From: Gnetum montanum
Taxonomy: Eukaryota; Streptophyta; Gnetopsida; Gnetales; Gnetaceae
NCBI GenBank assembly: GCA_015680685.1
Contig: MNCI01027250.1
Coordinates: 118,076-182,075 of the forward strand
Length of the DNA stretch: 64,000 nucleotides
Direction of reading: 5' to 3'
The notes beneath the pieces were generated by a model. The model was not told where the DNA came from and did no database searches. It worked only from the letters and a program-made list of their open reading frames with translations. This document shows, piece after piece, positions 49,620-61,480 of this stretch; position 1 is the stretch's first letter; the number at the start of each line of letters is the position of its first letter. The position numbers and the translations under genes are program-made.

Positions 49620-50300
49620 AATCCCTATGTAGTTTTTGCTTCTTTGTCCATAGTGGCCATGGCTACGTGATTTTTCTTTCCCCTATCCCTATCCTTTTTC
49701 ATATCATGGTTCTTGTACACTATGTAGGTTGGGTCACCACTAGTTTCAACACCATATTCCATGTTCTTCTTTTGAGAAAAAGCTTGGCTAAGGGATTGCA
49801 AGTCTAAGTAATAGAGTTTGAACTTAATAAAGTCATTGACTGCCCCCTTGAAAATGGCCAAAATATGAGTTTCGACTATGGGCATAGGAATCTCATTGAG
49901 GATAACATTCCAACATTGAATAAACTTTTGGATAGGTTCAAGAGGACCTTGCTTGATTTTCATTAGTTGATCAAGAGTTGTGTTAGGTTTTAAGTTATAC
50001 TTGAAATGGTTGATGAATTGTAAAATCAAGTCCTCTAATGAGGTAATGGGCCCCCTAGGTAATGGACAATACCAATCTAAGGCTTTCCTTGTGAGGGACA
50101 TAGGGAAGATATGCATAGTAGTATGAGGCCAAGCCTGTAACAATAAGCACTTTGAATGGAAGGTAGTGAGGTGTGCTTCGAGATCATCCTCATTATTGTA
50201 CTTGGTGAATTCAAGAATGGGAATGCTTGAAGGAAGAGCAATTTAGAAGACAACTAGACTAATGGTATCATCTTGGTAAAAGTTCATTATTTTGACCATT
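49620..50300 (-). pseudogene. Tat-type gag domain remnant
   Basis: An open frame of 172 codons (50,143-49,625) carries the gag core: KALDWYCPLPRGPITS, LILQFINHFKYNL and MKIKQGPLEPIQKFIQCWN. These fit the A-x-x-W-Y ... I-x-S-W-x-x-L ... F pattern of retrotransposon gag. Upstream, LEAHLTTFHSKCLL (about 50,190-50,150) continues it in frame. This is the longest undamaged gag segment in the window. It is basic and Lys-rich at its C-terminus, as in nucleic-acid-binding gag tails. Confidence 0.75.
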
Positions 50301-50859
50301 TGTGTGATAGAAGCTTTGAGCTTATGTAACTCTTTGGTGAGGTCCTAAATCATCTAAATGGCTTGATAAAAGCCTTGGGGAATTCTTGTGGGTTGTGGGA
50401 TTTCTAAAAATGTCTACGAAGGAAGTTGAGAGGCTTGATGCCATGCAATGGGTAATAGTAATTATGAAAGAGGTCGGGTCATCATCATGTTAGGAGATAA
50501 AACAATGAGAAGGATGTCTATGTTGGAACTTAAGGAATAAAAGGGACAATGGAATTATGAGAGGCTTGAGTGGTTTGAGGTTCCATTGAGGGATCCACTA
50601 GGATGGAGAAGGGATGGAATGTAGTAAACACTACATGTGATGGTCATGTAGAGTGAGATTGTGTTGCAAAGAGCATTAACAAAAACAAGGAGGTAGATTA
50701 AGACATAGGCTAATCTTGATGCATGGAAATAATGGATGTTGACCCAAACATGGTGAGATGAATAGGTAGAGAAGAAGATTGAGGAACTTATTCTACAAAT
50801 GACACAAGAGATGGGAAACTAGGAATAGTTGTTTAGGAAGCTTATTGTCAAAAGAAGCT

Positions 50860-51260
50860 CCTGATAAATGTATCTAGCTCTTGTTCATCCTCAAACTCAT
50901 CTTCCTCTTCTTAGTGTCCATCTTAGATGATCTCCTCACTCCACTCACCAACATCTATAAGTTGTATCAACATGTGAACATAGAAATTGATTAGAGGAAT
51001 CTTGTCATAGGGTGAAGGGATGTATTCTTTTCCATCCTAATGTATAATTTCAAACTGATGCTTAGCATCAAACTTAGAACATGATATGAGGAGATCAACC
51101 TATATTTTAGCATAGAGGAAGTTATAAAACTCCTCATTGATTACCACAAAATGTAGGTTGTTGCCTCTCTGCCTAAGTGACTGTCTATGCTCTATGACCA
51201 CTAGGTCTTTTGGGTCATAAACACAAACTACATCTTAGCTATAGGCCATGTAGTTAAGGT
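50860..51260 (-). pseudogene. Unidentified pre-gag coding stretch
   Basis: On the - strand about 130 codons read with few stops, including DVVCVYDPKDLVVIEH, RGNNLHFVVINEEFYNFLYA and YIPSPYDKIPLINFYVH. The stops fall at positions that could be former Gln or Arg. It may be the extra ORF or the gag N-terminal extension seen upstream of gag in Ogre-like elements. I do not recognise a named domain. Confidence 0.4.
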
Positions 51261-51299
51261 TGAGTGGCAATATAGTGGATTTCTAAAAATACATTAACT

Positions 51300-53400
51300 A
51301 AGTATTTACTTGGGCTATGAATTAAAAGTCTTAGTAAGTGAGATTACTCAGCAAATAAAAGACTAAACCTATAAAATATGGTAGAAAATTGTAACTGCAA
51401 GAGTAGTGTAGGTGGCAATGACAACATTGTACACTGCACTAGTAAAAGTTAATTAAGTAATTTTTTATACATTTTTCAATGTAGGAAATAATTCCACATT
51501 GTAGATTTCTTGCAAAAAAGCCATTGTAAAAATGTCTTGCACTGGCTACCAAGTATACACTAGGCTTGTGTGACCACCAAACCACAACCTACAATCTAAA
51601 AAACAATATGTTGGACTTTAGAAGAAGCCTAATAGAAAATGTTTTTTGGGAAATTTTCAAGTCAAAAAGGGTAGAGGGTTATATGTTGACCTCTAGAGAA
51701 GCCCAGAGGTAAATTTTTTTAAAAAAATGCAAAGTGTAGTTTAGTACAGTTTTTATGCTAGGCTTTTAAAAAGTCCAGCAATTGTTGTAAAAATGACAAA
51801 ATGTCCAAAACTACTATAGCCTATACATTGGGTTTTTGAAGTCTAGTACTCAACATAAAAATAAGGTGTTATCCAAAGTTATTACAACCTATACACTAGG
51901 CATTAAGAAAGCCTAGTAATAACTCAAAACATTCAAATTTGAGAAAATATGCTATGGTTTTCATGCTAGGTTTTAGGAAAAAAACAAAAACTAGTTTTTA
52001 ACACTAAACAAGAGGCTAAGGTAGGTTGTAGGGTAGCATTTCTTTTGGAAAATTCTAATCAAAATTGTATAGTGCCAAGGCTACACTAGCTTTGGGAAGG
52101 ATCCCAAAGAAAAATTTAAAGGTTTTAGAATGTAAGTAAACATTGGTCGAAATCGATTTTAAGAAAATGTGGAGTAGGATTAGGTGAAGAATTTGAGCAA
52201 AGATCCTCCTTCTAGCACTAGAAACTGTAATGCCCAAAAACTTTGGTGCTAGAAGGCCAAAAGTTTCAAGATGAGATAGTTTAGTTTTGAATACCATGGG
52301 CCTTGAGAAAAGGATCCAAAGCACCTTGTATGATTTTGTCAATCACCTAGGGATTTACAATTTGTTAACAAGACAAATAAATAGAATTATAAATGCAAAT
52401 CTAAGAGTATAAAAATGTAGAATAAATTTGTACTAAACAAATGCAACTACAAAGTTTTATTGAAATAGTGAAATTATCCACAAAAACAAAGTTTTGATAG
52501 TACAAATTTTTATGCTTTAAATGCACCAAGAGCCAAAAGGAGAATGCTAGAAATCCAATTCAATTGATAAGGTATGCTCTGCAATCAACTCGACTTTTGG
52601 TAGTTTAAAATTTCTACTCCTAAAGTTTATCATAGGTTTCTCTATCACTAGGACCTACGTTGTGGGTAGAAGGATGGCTATGGACTCTTGGATTATCTTC
52701 ACTACTCTAAAATTCTTCATGTTTATCTTGAATGAAAAATTATCAAAATTCCTTTCAATGTGATCAACTCTGGTTTAAATAGACCATTGGGTTCCTGATT
52801 CGTTACTACAAAGTTCTCCCATGATTGCCAATAGATTACTACAAATTTCTAGTATGTGTAGGGCATCTCTTGGCAATGTATTTATCAAATTTGAAAATTT
52901 TTATGCTTTTTACACTACCTCCATATGTCTCCTAGTGTAAAATTCAAGGCCCAACATAAAAAACTCAAAACCAAAATTTTATATGCTAGCATTACAAGTG
53001 TCCCAGCATAAAAATTCAAGGCCCAACATAAAAAGCCAAAGCCCAAATTTTATATGCTAGCTTTGCAAGTTGCTCCAGCGTAAACACTACCATGGCCAAT
53101 GTATAAGATGAGAAATACCAAATTTGATGGCCTACAAAGCATTTTTAGCCTTTGCAAGCCTAGATACATGAAAACTGCAACATTTCCCACCTAGAAGATG
53201 AGGTATTCACAGTTTCTGAAGCATTTTTTAGCTCCATAAGCTAGGATGTGTGAGATTTGTAGCATATGCACTACAAATTTCACATTTTACATTGAAGATA
53301 TTACCTCAAATCCCAAACATAAAGGTTACAATGTCAAATTTTAGGAAAATTAAGGTAATTGTGTTTCCCATTATTTTTCCACCAAATTATAAATAATTTT
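51300..53400 (+). repeat. Repeat-rich block related to 30.0-31.6 kb
   Basis: A near-perfect tandem pair with a 72-bp period begins with AAATTCAAGGCCCAAC at about 52,940 and 53,012; each unit contains TATATGCTAGC and ends CCAGCAT/CCAGCGT. A looser series spaced about 70 bp runs at 51,750-51,980 (ATGCTAGGC, CACTAGGC). A small near-palindrome around GTAGCATATGCACTAC lies at 53,254-53,281. The - strand open frame 52,055-52,342 has no recognised motif. The block may be an LTR or untranslated leader of the Tat-type gag-protease unit. Confidence 0.5.
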
Positions 53401-53429
53401 GATTATAGGTTTCAACATAGATTTTCCTT

Positions 53430-54331
53430 ATGGTGTTTCAATGGCCTCTTCCACTACAAATCCAACATTCTATAGAAGATTCATCAATATTTTAATTTTT
53501 AAAATTCTTACCCTTTTCTTTACCTTTGGTGTTAGATTGATTTGAGCTTAGTTGATTGAAGCTTTTTCCTTTTCTTGCAAGTAATCTTTGAACTCTTCTA
53601 AATAGGAAGTTCAACTCATCTTCATTATTTTCTTCTTGTTCAGGAGGCTTCTTCTCCTTTGATGAATATTTCAAATAAATGGGCTATTCCTTTATTACAT
53701 CTTTGCTAATGAGGTTCATCTCATATGCAATAAGTGCACTTTAAAGCTCTTCAAATTTTATTATGGAAAAATCCCTGCTTTCCTCCACGGCTGTTATCTT
53801 AAGTCTAAATTTGGATTGCAAGGTTGTCATCATTTTTATGATAACATCACTTTTAGGAAAAACCTTACCAATACCTCTAATTGCTCCAACAATTTCATTT
53901 TCCCTAGAGAAGTAGTCCTTAATCTTTTCTCCTTCTATCATTTTCAATTTATCATATTCACTTTCCAACACTAGAATTTTTGCTTGTTTTACTACTAATG
54001 TGCCTTCATAGGTTTCTTCTAGTATTTTTCAAATTTCTTTAGTGATCTTACATCCAACTACTCTATTAAATTCAAATTTTCTTAAAGCATAATAAAGAGA
54101 ATTCTTTGCTTTAGAATCAAACATGAGCTTAGCTTTTTCATCTTGCATCCATTTGCTTCTTAGCTTGGTAGCTGAAGTGTTGTTGTTAATGGGTGATGCA
54201 TAACCTTTAAGAATAGACTCACAAACTTTGAATTCCATTGATTCAAAGAATCATTACATTCTTTCTTTCCAATAAGTTAAGTTGATCCCATCAAACATCA
54301 ACAACTTAGTGTAGGATGTCCCTTCTATCAT
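53430..54331 (-). pseudogene. Ty1/copia gag remnant
   Basis: The start is at 54,331, reading into LLMFDGINLTYWKERM, the copia/UBN2 gag signature. WMQDEKAKLMFDSKAKNSLY (about 54,150-54,090) and ENEIVGAIRGIGKVF then SKFRLKITAVEESRD (53,915-53,770) follow the family pattern. The frame ends in a zinc knuckle CWICSGRGH (53,467-53,441). It breaks off just past the knuckle, and no copia protease, integrase or RT is found to the left, so the element was truncated here. There are a few stops and frameshifts. Confidence 0.85.
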
Positions 54332-54368
54332 TCAATCTTGAGTTGTCAAGAACAAACTTGAGAGTATC

Positions 54369-54382
54369 GAGCTCTGATGCCA
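54369..54382 (-). other. Copia primer-binding site (initiator tRNA-Met)
   Basis: On the - strand TGGCATCAGAGCTC matches TGGTATCAGAGC with one change and lies between the LTR end and the gag start. Confidence 0.85.
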
Positions 54383-54384
54383 CT

Positions 54385-55480
54385 TGAGGATCAAGAACTT
54401 ATAAGGGGAGGTTGAATAAGTTTCCCAATTAACATTGTAGCCACCAAAATCAAACATAATTTTTATGTGGTTCCCCAACTTGGATGGTTCACACTCAGAG
54501 GATAGAATCTGTGCATATCTCTAAACTTTGTTGCTTAAAAATGTGGTTTGAAAGATACCAAAACCTTTACAAGATTTGAGCTCTACTCTAGAGTGTTTCA
54601 TCATTATGAAACCACTTAAGCTCACAAGGTTCCAACAAGCTCAAAATTTGGTTTAAAGGATACCACAACCTTTACAAATGTGAGCTTTGCACCAAAGTGT
54701 TTTGTCATTGTAAAACCACTCAACCTCATAAGGTCTCAACAAGCTCAACGAAGATGCCTTTCTTCAAGAAGCACATCAACCCTATAGGACCACAAAGAAA
54801 GAAATAAAAATATCAAAAAGAGAGTGTAACTTGATTTATAAAGTCCTTGCAATTTGAAGCTCACTATATACAATACATACAAATGATGAATCAATGAAGA
54901 ACAAAAACAAATTCTCTTTATGTAGTCAAGGATAGATCTTTCAATGAATAATACTTGCACATTTTCCAAGAATTCTACTTAGTCTTGTACCCTTTGAGTT
55001 TTCAAAAACTCCTCAAAAATCATGCAACAATTATTAAATGACTAGTTTAGATGTCCACTTCAAAGATGAGATGTCTATCTATAATCAACCTTAGTTCAGG
55101 AGAGACATCTACCTAAAAATATAGATGTCTACCCTTAGATGTCTATCTCAAGTGGTAGAAAGCTATTGTCAAATTGAGACATCTACTTTATAAGACCATT
55201 TTGAATTCTAGAGCATTCCTCTATCATTGGCATCTCGGTAGTCCTCAGACCATCTTCATTTGGCTTATAGATTCTATTTGAATTCTGGCTCTCATCATTT
55301 CTTCTCAAATCTCATATTGACATCTTGACATAGATCTCATTCTAGCTCAACTCTCCTTTTGAAATTTTAGCATGATTTTCTTCTTCTTGGTCCTGCAAGA
55401 CTACAAGCACAAATACATTTCTAAATTTTCCATTTTCTCTAAGGTTTTGACATACCAAAAAGTCAATAGTCTAACTATAG
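54385..55480 (-). repeat. Copia 5' LTR (right limit approximate)
   Basis: The - strand LTR ends CTTGATCCTCA, two bases before the PBS. It contains a 105-bp tandem duplication (54,545-54,649 and 54,650-54,749) and a cluster of AGATGTCT/AGACATCT motifs at 55,045-55,190. The outer end could not be fixed because no second LTR is present. Confidence 0.65.
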
Positions 55481-57132
55481 TTTTTCCTCTTTCTTGATAA
55501 CCATTCTTCTATGTGAAAATTTCAACATTAGCAAAATTTTACAAATCTAAATAATTATATAAAAAAAATGTAGATGATAAAGATCATGAGAGATATGGTT
55601 AAGTAAATATTATTTACTTTGCAATTCCATATGAATTAATTTAGTGCTAGTATCATAACAAATATTAGCAACTCTAGGATTTCTAGTATTTCACAGCTTT
55701 AGGATTTGTAGGGGAACATTTCATTAAAGAAAAATTAGGAATGATGTTACCTGATCTATATCATTTCAAATATTCAATAGTAACAATGGTTTTTTCTCTC
55801 TCTTTATTATGAGATTCTCATATTTTTTCTTCAATACTATAAAAACGAACAATGGTAGCCACCTAGATATTATCTTTTGCCCATAGTAACTACATCGCCT
55901 TTATTATATTTTTCCAAGATAAAAATTATATAGCATGTTGGCCCCATGTTGGTGTCTATGATTGAAGTTTCAAAAAATGTTCTAGTTTCTATTCCTATGC
56001 AAACATTTTATTCATGAATATAGTTATAGAGGTGTCACATAGACTTTATTAATGCTCTAACATATGAAGTCAACATATCTTACATAGATCTGAAAGCACA
56101 TGTCACAAGAGATGAATTTGAGTAATAGTTATGATGAAAAATGCAGCAACCTATTGCTTGAACATGATCGTTATCAATTAAATGTCACCATATATGTTCA
56201 ATGATGACTATTATTCTTGCAATGGATGACATATATATTAGTAGATCCTATGCTTCCATTTATATGGTAAAATATCACTATGGAAAACTATTTTTGTAGT
56301 GGAAGATGTTAAAAATGTACTTCTAAAATTTCTTATTTTATTAGAGCTTTTATTATTAGGATCTTGTAGTAGGACTTTTCTTGTAGTATCTAGTTGTTAA
56401 GTATACTTAATGTGTATTTTAATGATAATAAAACACTCTTATATATATTTCACAATTGCAAAGTTTCAACTTTAGGCTAGAGTTAACTCTAAAGAAATTT
56501 AAATTACTAATAGATATTGTATGAATTTTCATTCTTTATTATGGGTCTTTGAGCTTCAATAAAGAATATTTGCCTAATGAAATGCTAGCAAAAGTTTTTT
56601 TGGATTTAAAATTTGGAAATTCAAAAACATTAGAATTTTTTATAGCATTGTTAAAGTATTTCATTGAGTCTTTAATTTTTAAGGTTGTTTCCTCATCTAC
56701 TTTCACTTTTAAGATGTATTTCAATATTGTTCACTCAATGTTGTATTTAACATATGGAGAATTACTTCTCTTTCTAAAAGGAAAGATAGACCTTTCTTTA
56801 CTATATAAATAATCATGTTTTCTTATTTTAATGAAAGCTTTTCTCAATAAAAATAAGGTTATAATTAGAAAAAAACCCTTTGCTATTTGTTTAAATCCAT
56901 ATTCTCAAACCTAGTGCATTAGAATAATTGATTTAAAAACTTTATCATTTCAACGATGTAGCTAATACATGACTTTGGCAAATATAACTACAATGTAAAC
57001 ATATCTCAAGCATGCATCAAACTTATTACTTATTATATACAAAGTAACAAATTTATTAATTTTAACAAATTGTATCATTTTATTAATTTGTTATTAAATA
57101 ATATCTTAAGACTATATTGTACTTACCTAGAG
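55481..57132. other. AT-rich DNA, nothing recognised
   Basis: Short open frames on both strands near 56,540-56,812 overlap each other and have no recognisable domain. Confidence 0.55.
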
Positions 57133-57753
57133 CTATTTAAAACCCCACCCATCTCCTTTGACTTAAGTCAAAGAATATGATGCCATGTGTCCTACTTGTG
57201 GCCTTAATTGTGTATCCACTTTCCATCATTCAAACACTTCCCAACATTCAAGCATTGTATTTATTTGAATATTATATTAAAATTCTTACAAGTTTTACTA
57301 AATATGAACAAAATATAGAGATTTATGAGTATTAATAGAAAATGACATGTGACTTTCCTTGCACAAACAAAAATGAATAATAAAATGGCAAGTGTAAATG
57401 AAAAAATAGATTAAAAAAATAAAATGCAAACAATGGAAAATAATTTTCTTTACCAAGAATAAAGAAACAAACAATGTAATGCAAATAATAGCATGTAATT
57501 AGGCAAACTAAAAATAAAATGCAAGTAATGGCAAGTTATCAAAAAATAAAATAAGATTGAAAATTTAGAATTGAAACTAAGACCTTTTATTTTATTCAAA
57601 TAGAATTACCACTACACTATTCAACTGAGTTTAAAAATGGTGTGATAATTTTTTTATTAATATTTTTTTAAAAAATGGTTCCACCACTACCTAGGCAATT
57701 GTGAGATCCTTTTGAAAAGTCAAAGGAGATGGGATGGAAGGCCTTTTATATAA
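57133..57753. mobile_element. MITE-like unit with inverted ends
   Basis: CCCATCTCCTTTGACTT at 57,148-57,164 is matched in inverted form by AAGTCAAAGGAGATGGG at 57,717-57,733, and the similarity continues outward loosely through TTTAAAA/TATAAAA-type sequence. The interior, about 550 bp, is AT-rich and non-coding. Near its right end, the - strand holds a tRNA-like stretch (GTGTAGTGGTAATTC and AGTTTCAATTC, about 57,625-57,560). An exact 18-bp palindrome (57,156-57,173) overlaps the left terminus. The target duplication is unclear. Confidence 0.5.
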
Positions 57754-60600
57754 TGAACAACAAATGTAGTAAACACAATATTTAGACTTGAACAATTTAA
57801 AAATATCTATTTTAAATAATTTTCCAAACTACGATGCTTTATGGATGTATAGTGTGAAGCCCATGTCTTGATCAAGAAACATGAAAAAAAAATTAAAAAC
57901 TTCAAAAATAGTTCTTGTTAGATGAATTCAAGATAAAACTTAAGTTTTATATGTAACACTTTTATTAGAAGCTTAGTTTTTACCATTGAAAATTGAAGTA
58001 ATGTATTAAATCTTAACATTTTACTTGAGGAATAAAAATAGTAATAAGATCATGAGAAATCATTTGAAAATCTTCATAACGGGGGTGGTTCCATGAAGGA
58101 TGATTACAATTTTTTAATTCTTGCTTTGTATTTCTTAGGTTTGCCACTTATTGAAGTTTTATTTTGAAATGTCTTTGATCTTTCTTGCTCTTTTGCTTCT
58201 CTAATTTGATGGTGTCCTTCTTTGTTTATTGAATTCTTTAACTCTTTTCTTTTTTAATTTGAGCTGTACCCTCCTTGTCCTGATACTATATTGCCATATT
58301 TCTTTATTGGTCTTCATGCTTGAAATTAGGTTTTAGATTTTGTTGCAAACTAAATTATAAATTATTCCTTTTGCTATCTCTTCTTATTTGATGATTTTTT
58401 GGACTTTTTCCTTTAATTCTTGTTCATGATATTTGGTGTTTCATTGCCTTGACTCACAATGTCCCAAAAATCATTATAATCAAATAACTTTGTTGTTAAT
58501 ATTTTTCAAAATCTAAAATTTTAAGTACCGTAAAAAAATAATAAAATATATTGGAAAACTTTTGTTTTAATCTCCCATGACTTCAACCATCAACTCCAAT
58601 ACCAATTTTTGGAATTTTAAAGATAAATCCCTTGATAAAAAATATGGAACTTTATCAAATTTTGATGAAAATGATTGAAACTTTATTTACCATGAGGTGT
58701 GATCTTCAAACAACGAGCTTACCACAAGTCATGGTCTTTAAAAATAGTGAAAAAAAAAATCAAATTTGATGATATTTGAGTGGACCATTAGGGCATCATG
58801 AGTCATGATGTAATAAAACAATCACAAAATTTAAAATCAAGGATACCATGGATTGTGGTATGTTCACCATGACCTAACTTGGGGTTGTGGTTAAAAAATC
58901 AAAAATTTGGATCAACTTTGATAGCATGTATCTCCCTTGTTATTTGGAGTTTTAAGATGATCTTATGCTTATTAAAAAGTTCTTGAAAAAAATCTATTTA
59001 CTTGTAAAATTTCTGCTGAATTGTACTTCATTTGGTTAAACAAATATTGCTAGAGAATATCACTTAGAACTATCTGATTTTGTCAAAACACTTCACCACG
59101 AGTTGGGATAGATCTTTTATTATAAATTTTCTCACCATGAATAGTGGTGACTTCATGGTTTGATTCTATGAATATCATGAGCTACCACAAGTTATGGTTA
59201 TGTTGTGGCAATGGAGAAACTTGAATTTCTATTAATTCTAAAATCAGATTTTGATACAACTTGAATCTTTGATGTCCTCTCAAGTTGCAAGACATACTAT
59301 GATGAGAAATGATCAAATTGATTTAAATCTTCAAGGGAAATTAATTAGTTCACCTTGATAACATTTACTCTTCTAAATTAAATGTTAAATTAGTTTTACA
59401 TTGAATTTCGTTTAAATGCTTTGATGATTTAGTTGATGATGATGAGGTAATGATGATATAAAGTAATACATTATTGATGAGTGTTAAAACTTGTTGGAAA
59501 TGGTGAATGAATTATTGATGAATAAAAAGGTGTTGAATTGTTAAATGATGAAATTATTTACAAAATTGATGAATTGGATGAAAATTTCATAACTCACATA
59601 ATCTTATTAGTGAAGCATCTCATATAACATATTTTACCCACCTATTTATAGCCAATTTATGGGACCATAATGATATATGATGGTACAACTATTTTTTAAT
59701 GGAAAATGGCCTTGAAATTGAAGGGACATAATATATTGGAGCCATTATTTAATTACATTTGACCATCAATTTTTTATAAAAGAGAAAATAAATAGAATTT
59801 CCTATTTTATCCTCTATGGCATAATAAATCAAATAAAACTTACAATGCTTTTTTTTCCATATGTTATAAAAATTTTAATTTGTCTTCACTTGAGCTTTGA
59901 ATTTGTCTTTTCTCTTCATGCTTCTACTTAATTTTTTTGCATTTTCACATGCAAATATGGCTTTCTCTCACCTTAAGCTTTTCTTTGTTGAACTAATTTC
60001 TTCTTCTTAAAGTCCACAACATGGGCATGAAAATTGAGAGAGGCATGATTGTCCAAAGTACATGCTAGAATTGATAAATTATGGCTATAAAAATTAGGTA
60101 TTAATAATATTGATAGATTAATAAATTTAGAATAAGGTTGGAGACTTGTTATCAAGAAAGTTTTAGAAAGATAACAAAATGAGGCAAAAATACAAAAAAA
60201 AAGGTTCAATTTTATTAGCAAAATATTAAAGGTAGAATATGGAATGTGGAATAATGAGCAAGATAGAATATATTGACTAGTGGAAGATAAGCAATATATA
60301 TTATTAGAATGTTGTGGAATAGATTTGTTTAGAAGAAAATAGCAAATCTCAAGTCAATTTGTGTGAGCTATTAAAGATAATGGTGTTAGTTCTAAGGAAT
60401 TATATAGAAGATGTGTTAAAATTGCATGAATATTAAACACATCTATTATACTCAGAGATCTATTTCTATATGTATTTTGAACAAGATCCTTTAGATCTAC
60501 AAAATTATAATAAGATATTAGTATCAGAATTCATATAAGCTTGGAGATTTTTTTGGGAAAAAATTATAAAACATTGAATAAACAAATTCATGTGATTTAA
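57754..60600. other. AT-rich DNA upstream of the synthase gene
   Basis: No gene was seen. Between 58,700 and 59,200 short phrases such as ACCACAAGTCATGG, ACCATGACCTAAC, ACCACGAGTTGGG and ACCACAAGTTATGG recur loosely, suggesting an eroded repeat. Confidence 0.5.
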
Positions 60601-60979
60601 GAAAGAATAAGCCACGGAAACAATTTGTACGTAATTTGTAGACAGGCAGCTCCTGTACTTTTATAGAAAAATATTAATATAATTCCTGCTATCTAGAGTT
60701 GCCAAATTTGACCACGAAGATGGGTCCAGGCCTGGTTGGTGGTGAATAATTTCGTCGCAGCAACCCAATCTTAACGTTCCCTGACATACACCTCTATATG
60801 GATGTTACATCTACCAAACTCTCACAGGATAATAAAATACAATGGGCAAAAATTTCAACGTAAATAAATATAAACTTCGTTGTCAAAAGCAGGCATGGTG
60901 GGGTGATATCCAATGTCGGGTACAGCGGCACTTAATATTTATGCTGAAAGAGGACGCCGCATTTATCACGTACGTTGCA
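60601..60979 (+). promoter_or_regulatory. Distal promoter of the 3-ketoacyl-CoA synthase gene
   Basis: Base composition and word content change here from the AT-rich repeats to more mixed sequence, consistent with conserved regulatory DNA. Visible elements are a W-box-like TTTGACC near 60,708, an ACCAAAC (MYB/AC-element type) near 60,814 and overlapping ACGT cores in CACGTACGT at 60,967-60,975. Their function is inferred from known plant motifs only. Confidence 0.4.
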
Positions 60980-61480
60980 TATTTACAGAGCTTGAATTAA
61001 CTCCTTGGTACTTGGAAACCAAAACATGTTAGTCTTGAGTCTTCACCATCAAATCCCTTTACTTCAACAGTAGTGTTGAGTTTCGACTTTGGACGCTCCA
61101 GCGTCTTGCCTGAATCCTATATACAGAGCTTAAATTAACTCCCTGGTACTTGTTGAATTAACTCGTTGGTACTTGCAAACCAAAACATCTTAGGCTTGGA
61201 GTCTTCAACATCAAATCCCTTGACTTGCCTGAATCCTATTTAGAGTGCTTGAATTACATCCTTGGTACTTGCTACTTGCAAACCAAAACATCTTAGGCTT
61301 GGAGTCTTCAACATCAAATCCCTTGACTTGCCTGAATCCTATTTAGAGAGCTTGAATTACATCCTTGGTACTTGCTAACCAGAAGATCGTAGTTTCGGAG
61401 TTTTCACCATCAAATCGATTGACTTCAACTGGAGGGTTGAGTTTCGACGCTACAGCTTGTTGCCCGAACCCTATTTAAAG
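60980..61480 (+). promoter_or_regulatory. Tandemly repeated core promoter with five TATA-like boxes
   Basis: Four tandem units begin with a TATA-like box at 60,980 (TATTTA), 61,118 (TATATA), 61,237 (TATTTA) and 61,340 (TATTTA). A last box at 61,472-61,479 (TATTTAAA) precedes the gene. Spacings are 138, 119, 103 and 132 bp. Each box is followed by GAGCTTGAATTA-like sequence and TTGGTACTTG, and each unit carries CAAATCCCTTGACTT-like and GCCTGAATCC-like sequence. Units 1 and 4 share an extra segment containing GTTGAGTTTCGAC that units 2 and 3 lack. The final box lies 76 bp upstream of the ATG at 61,555, so it is the likely one in use. Confidence 0.8.

Larger units (their letters stand above)
47210..51260 (-). 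mobile_element. Tat/Ogre-type gag-protease region
   Basis: Gag and aspartic protease of the Tat lineage lie on the - strand, with a further open stretch upstream of gag. It could be the 5' part of the element whose pol is at 25,950-29,545, disrupted by later insertions, or a separate non-autonomous element. The junction to the left is the insertion site of element 4. Confidence 0.7.

Noticed and set aside
56539-56812. Overlapping open frames on both strands
   Set aside because: Neither has a recognisable motif and both are AT-rich, so chance open frames are the simplest explanation.
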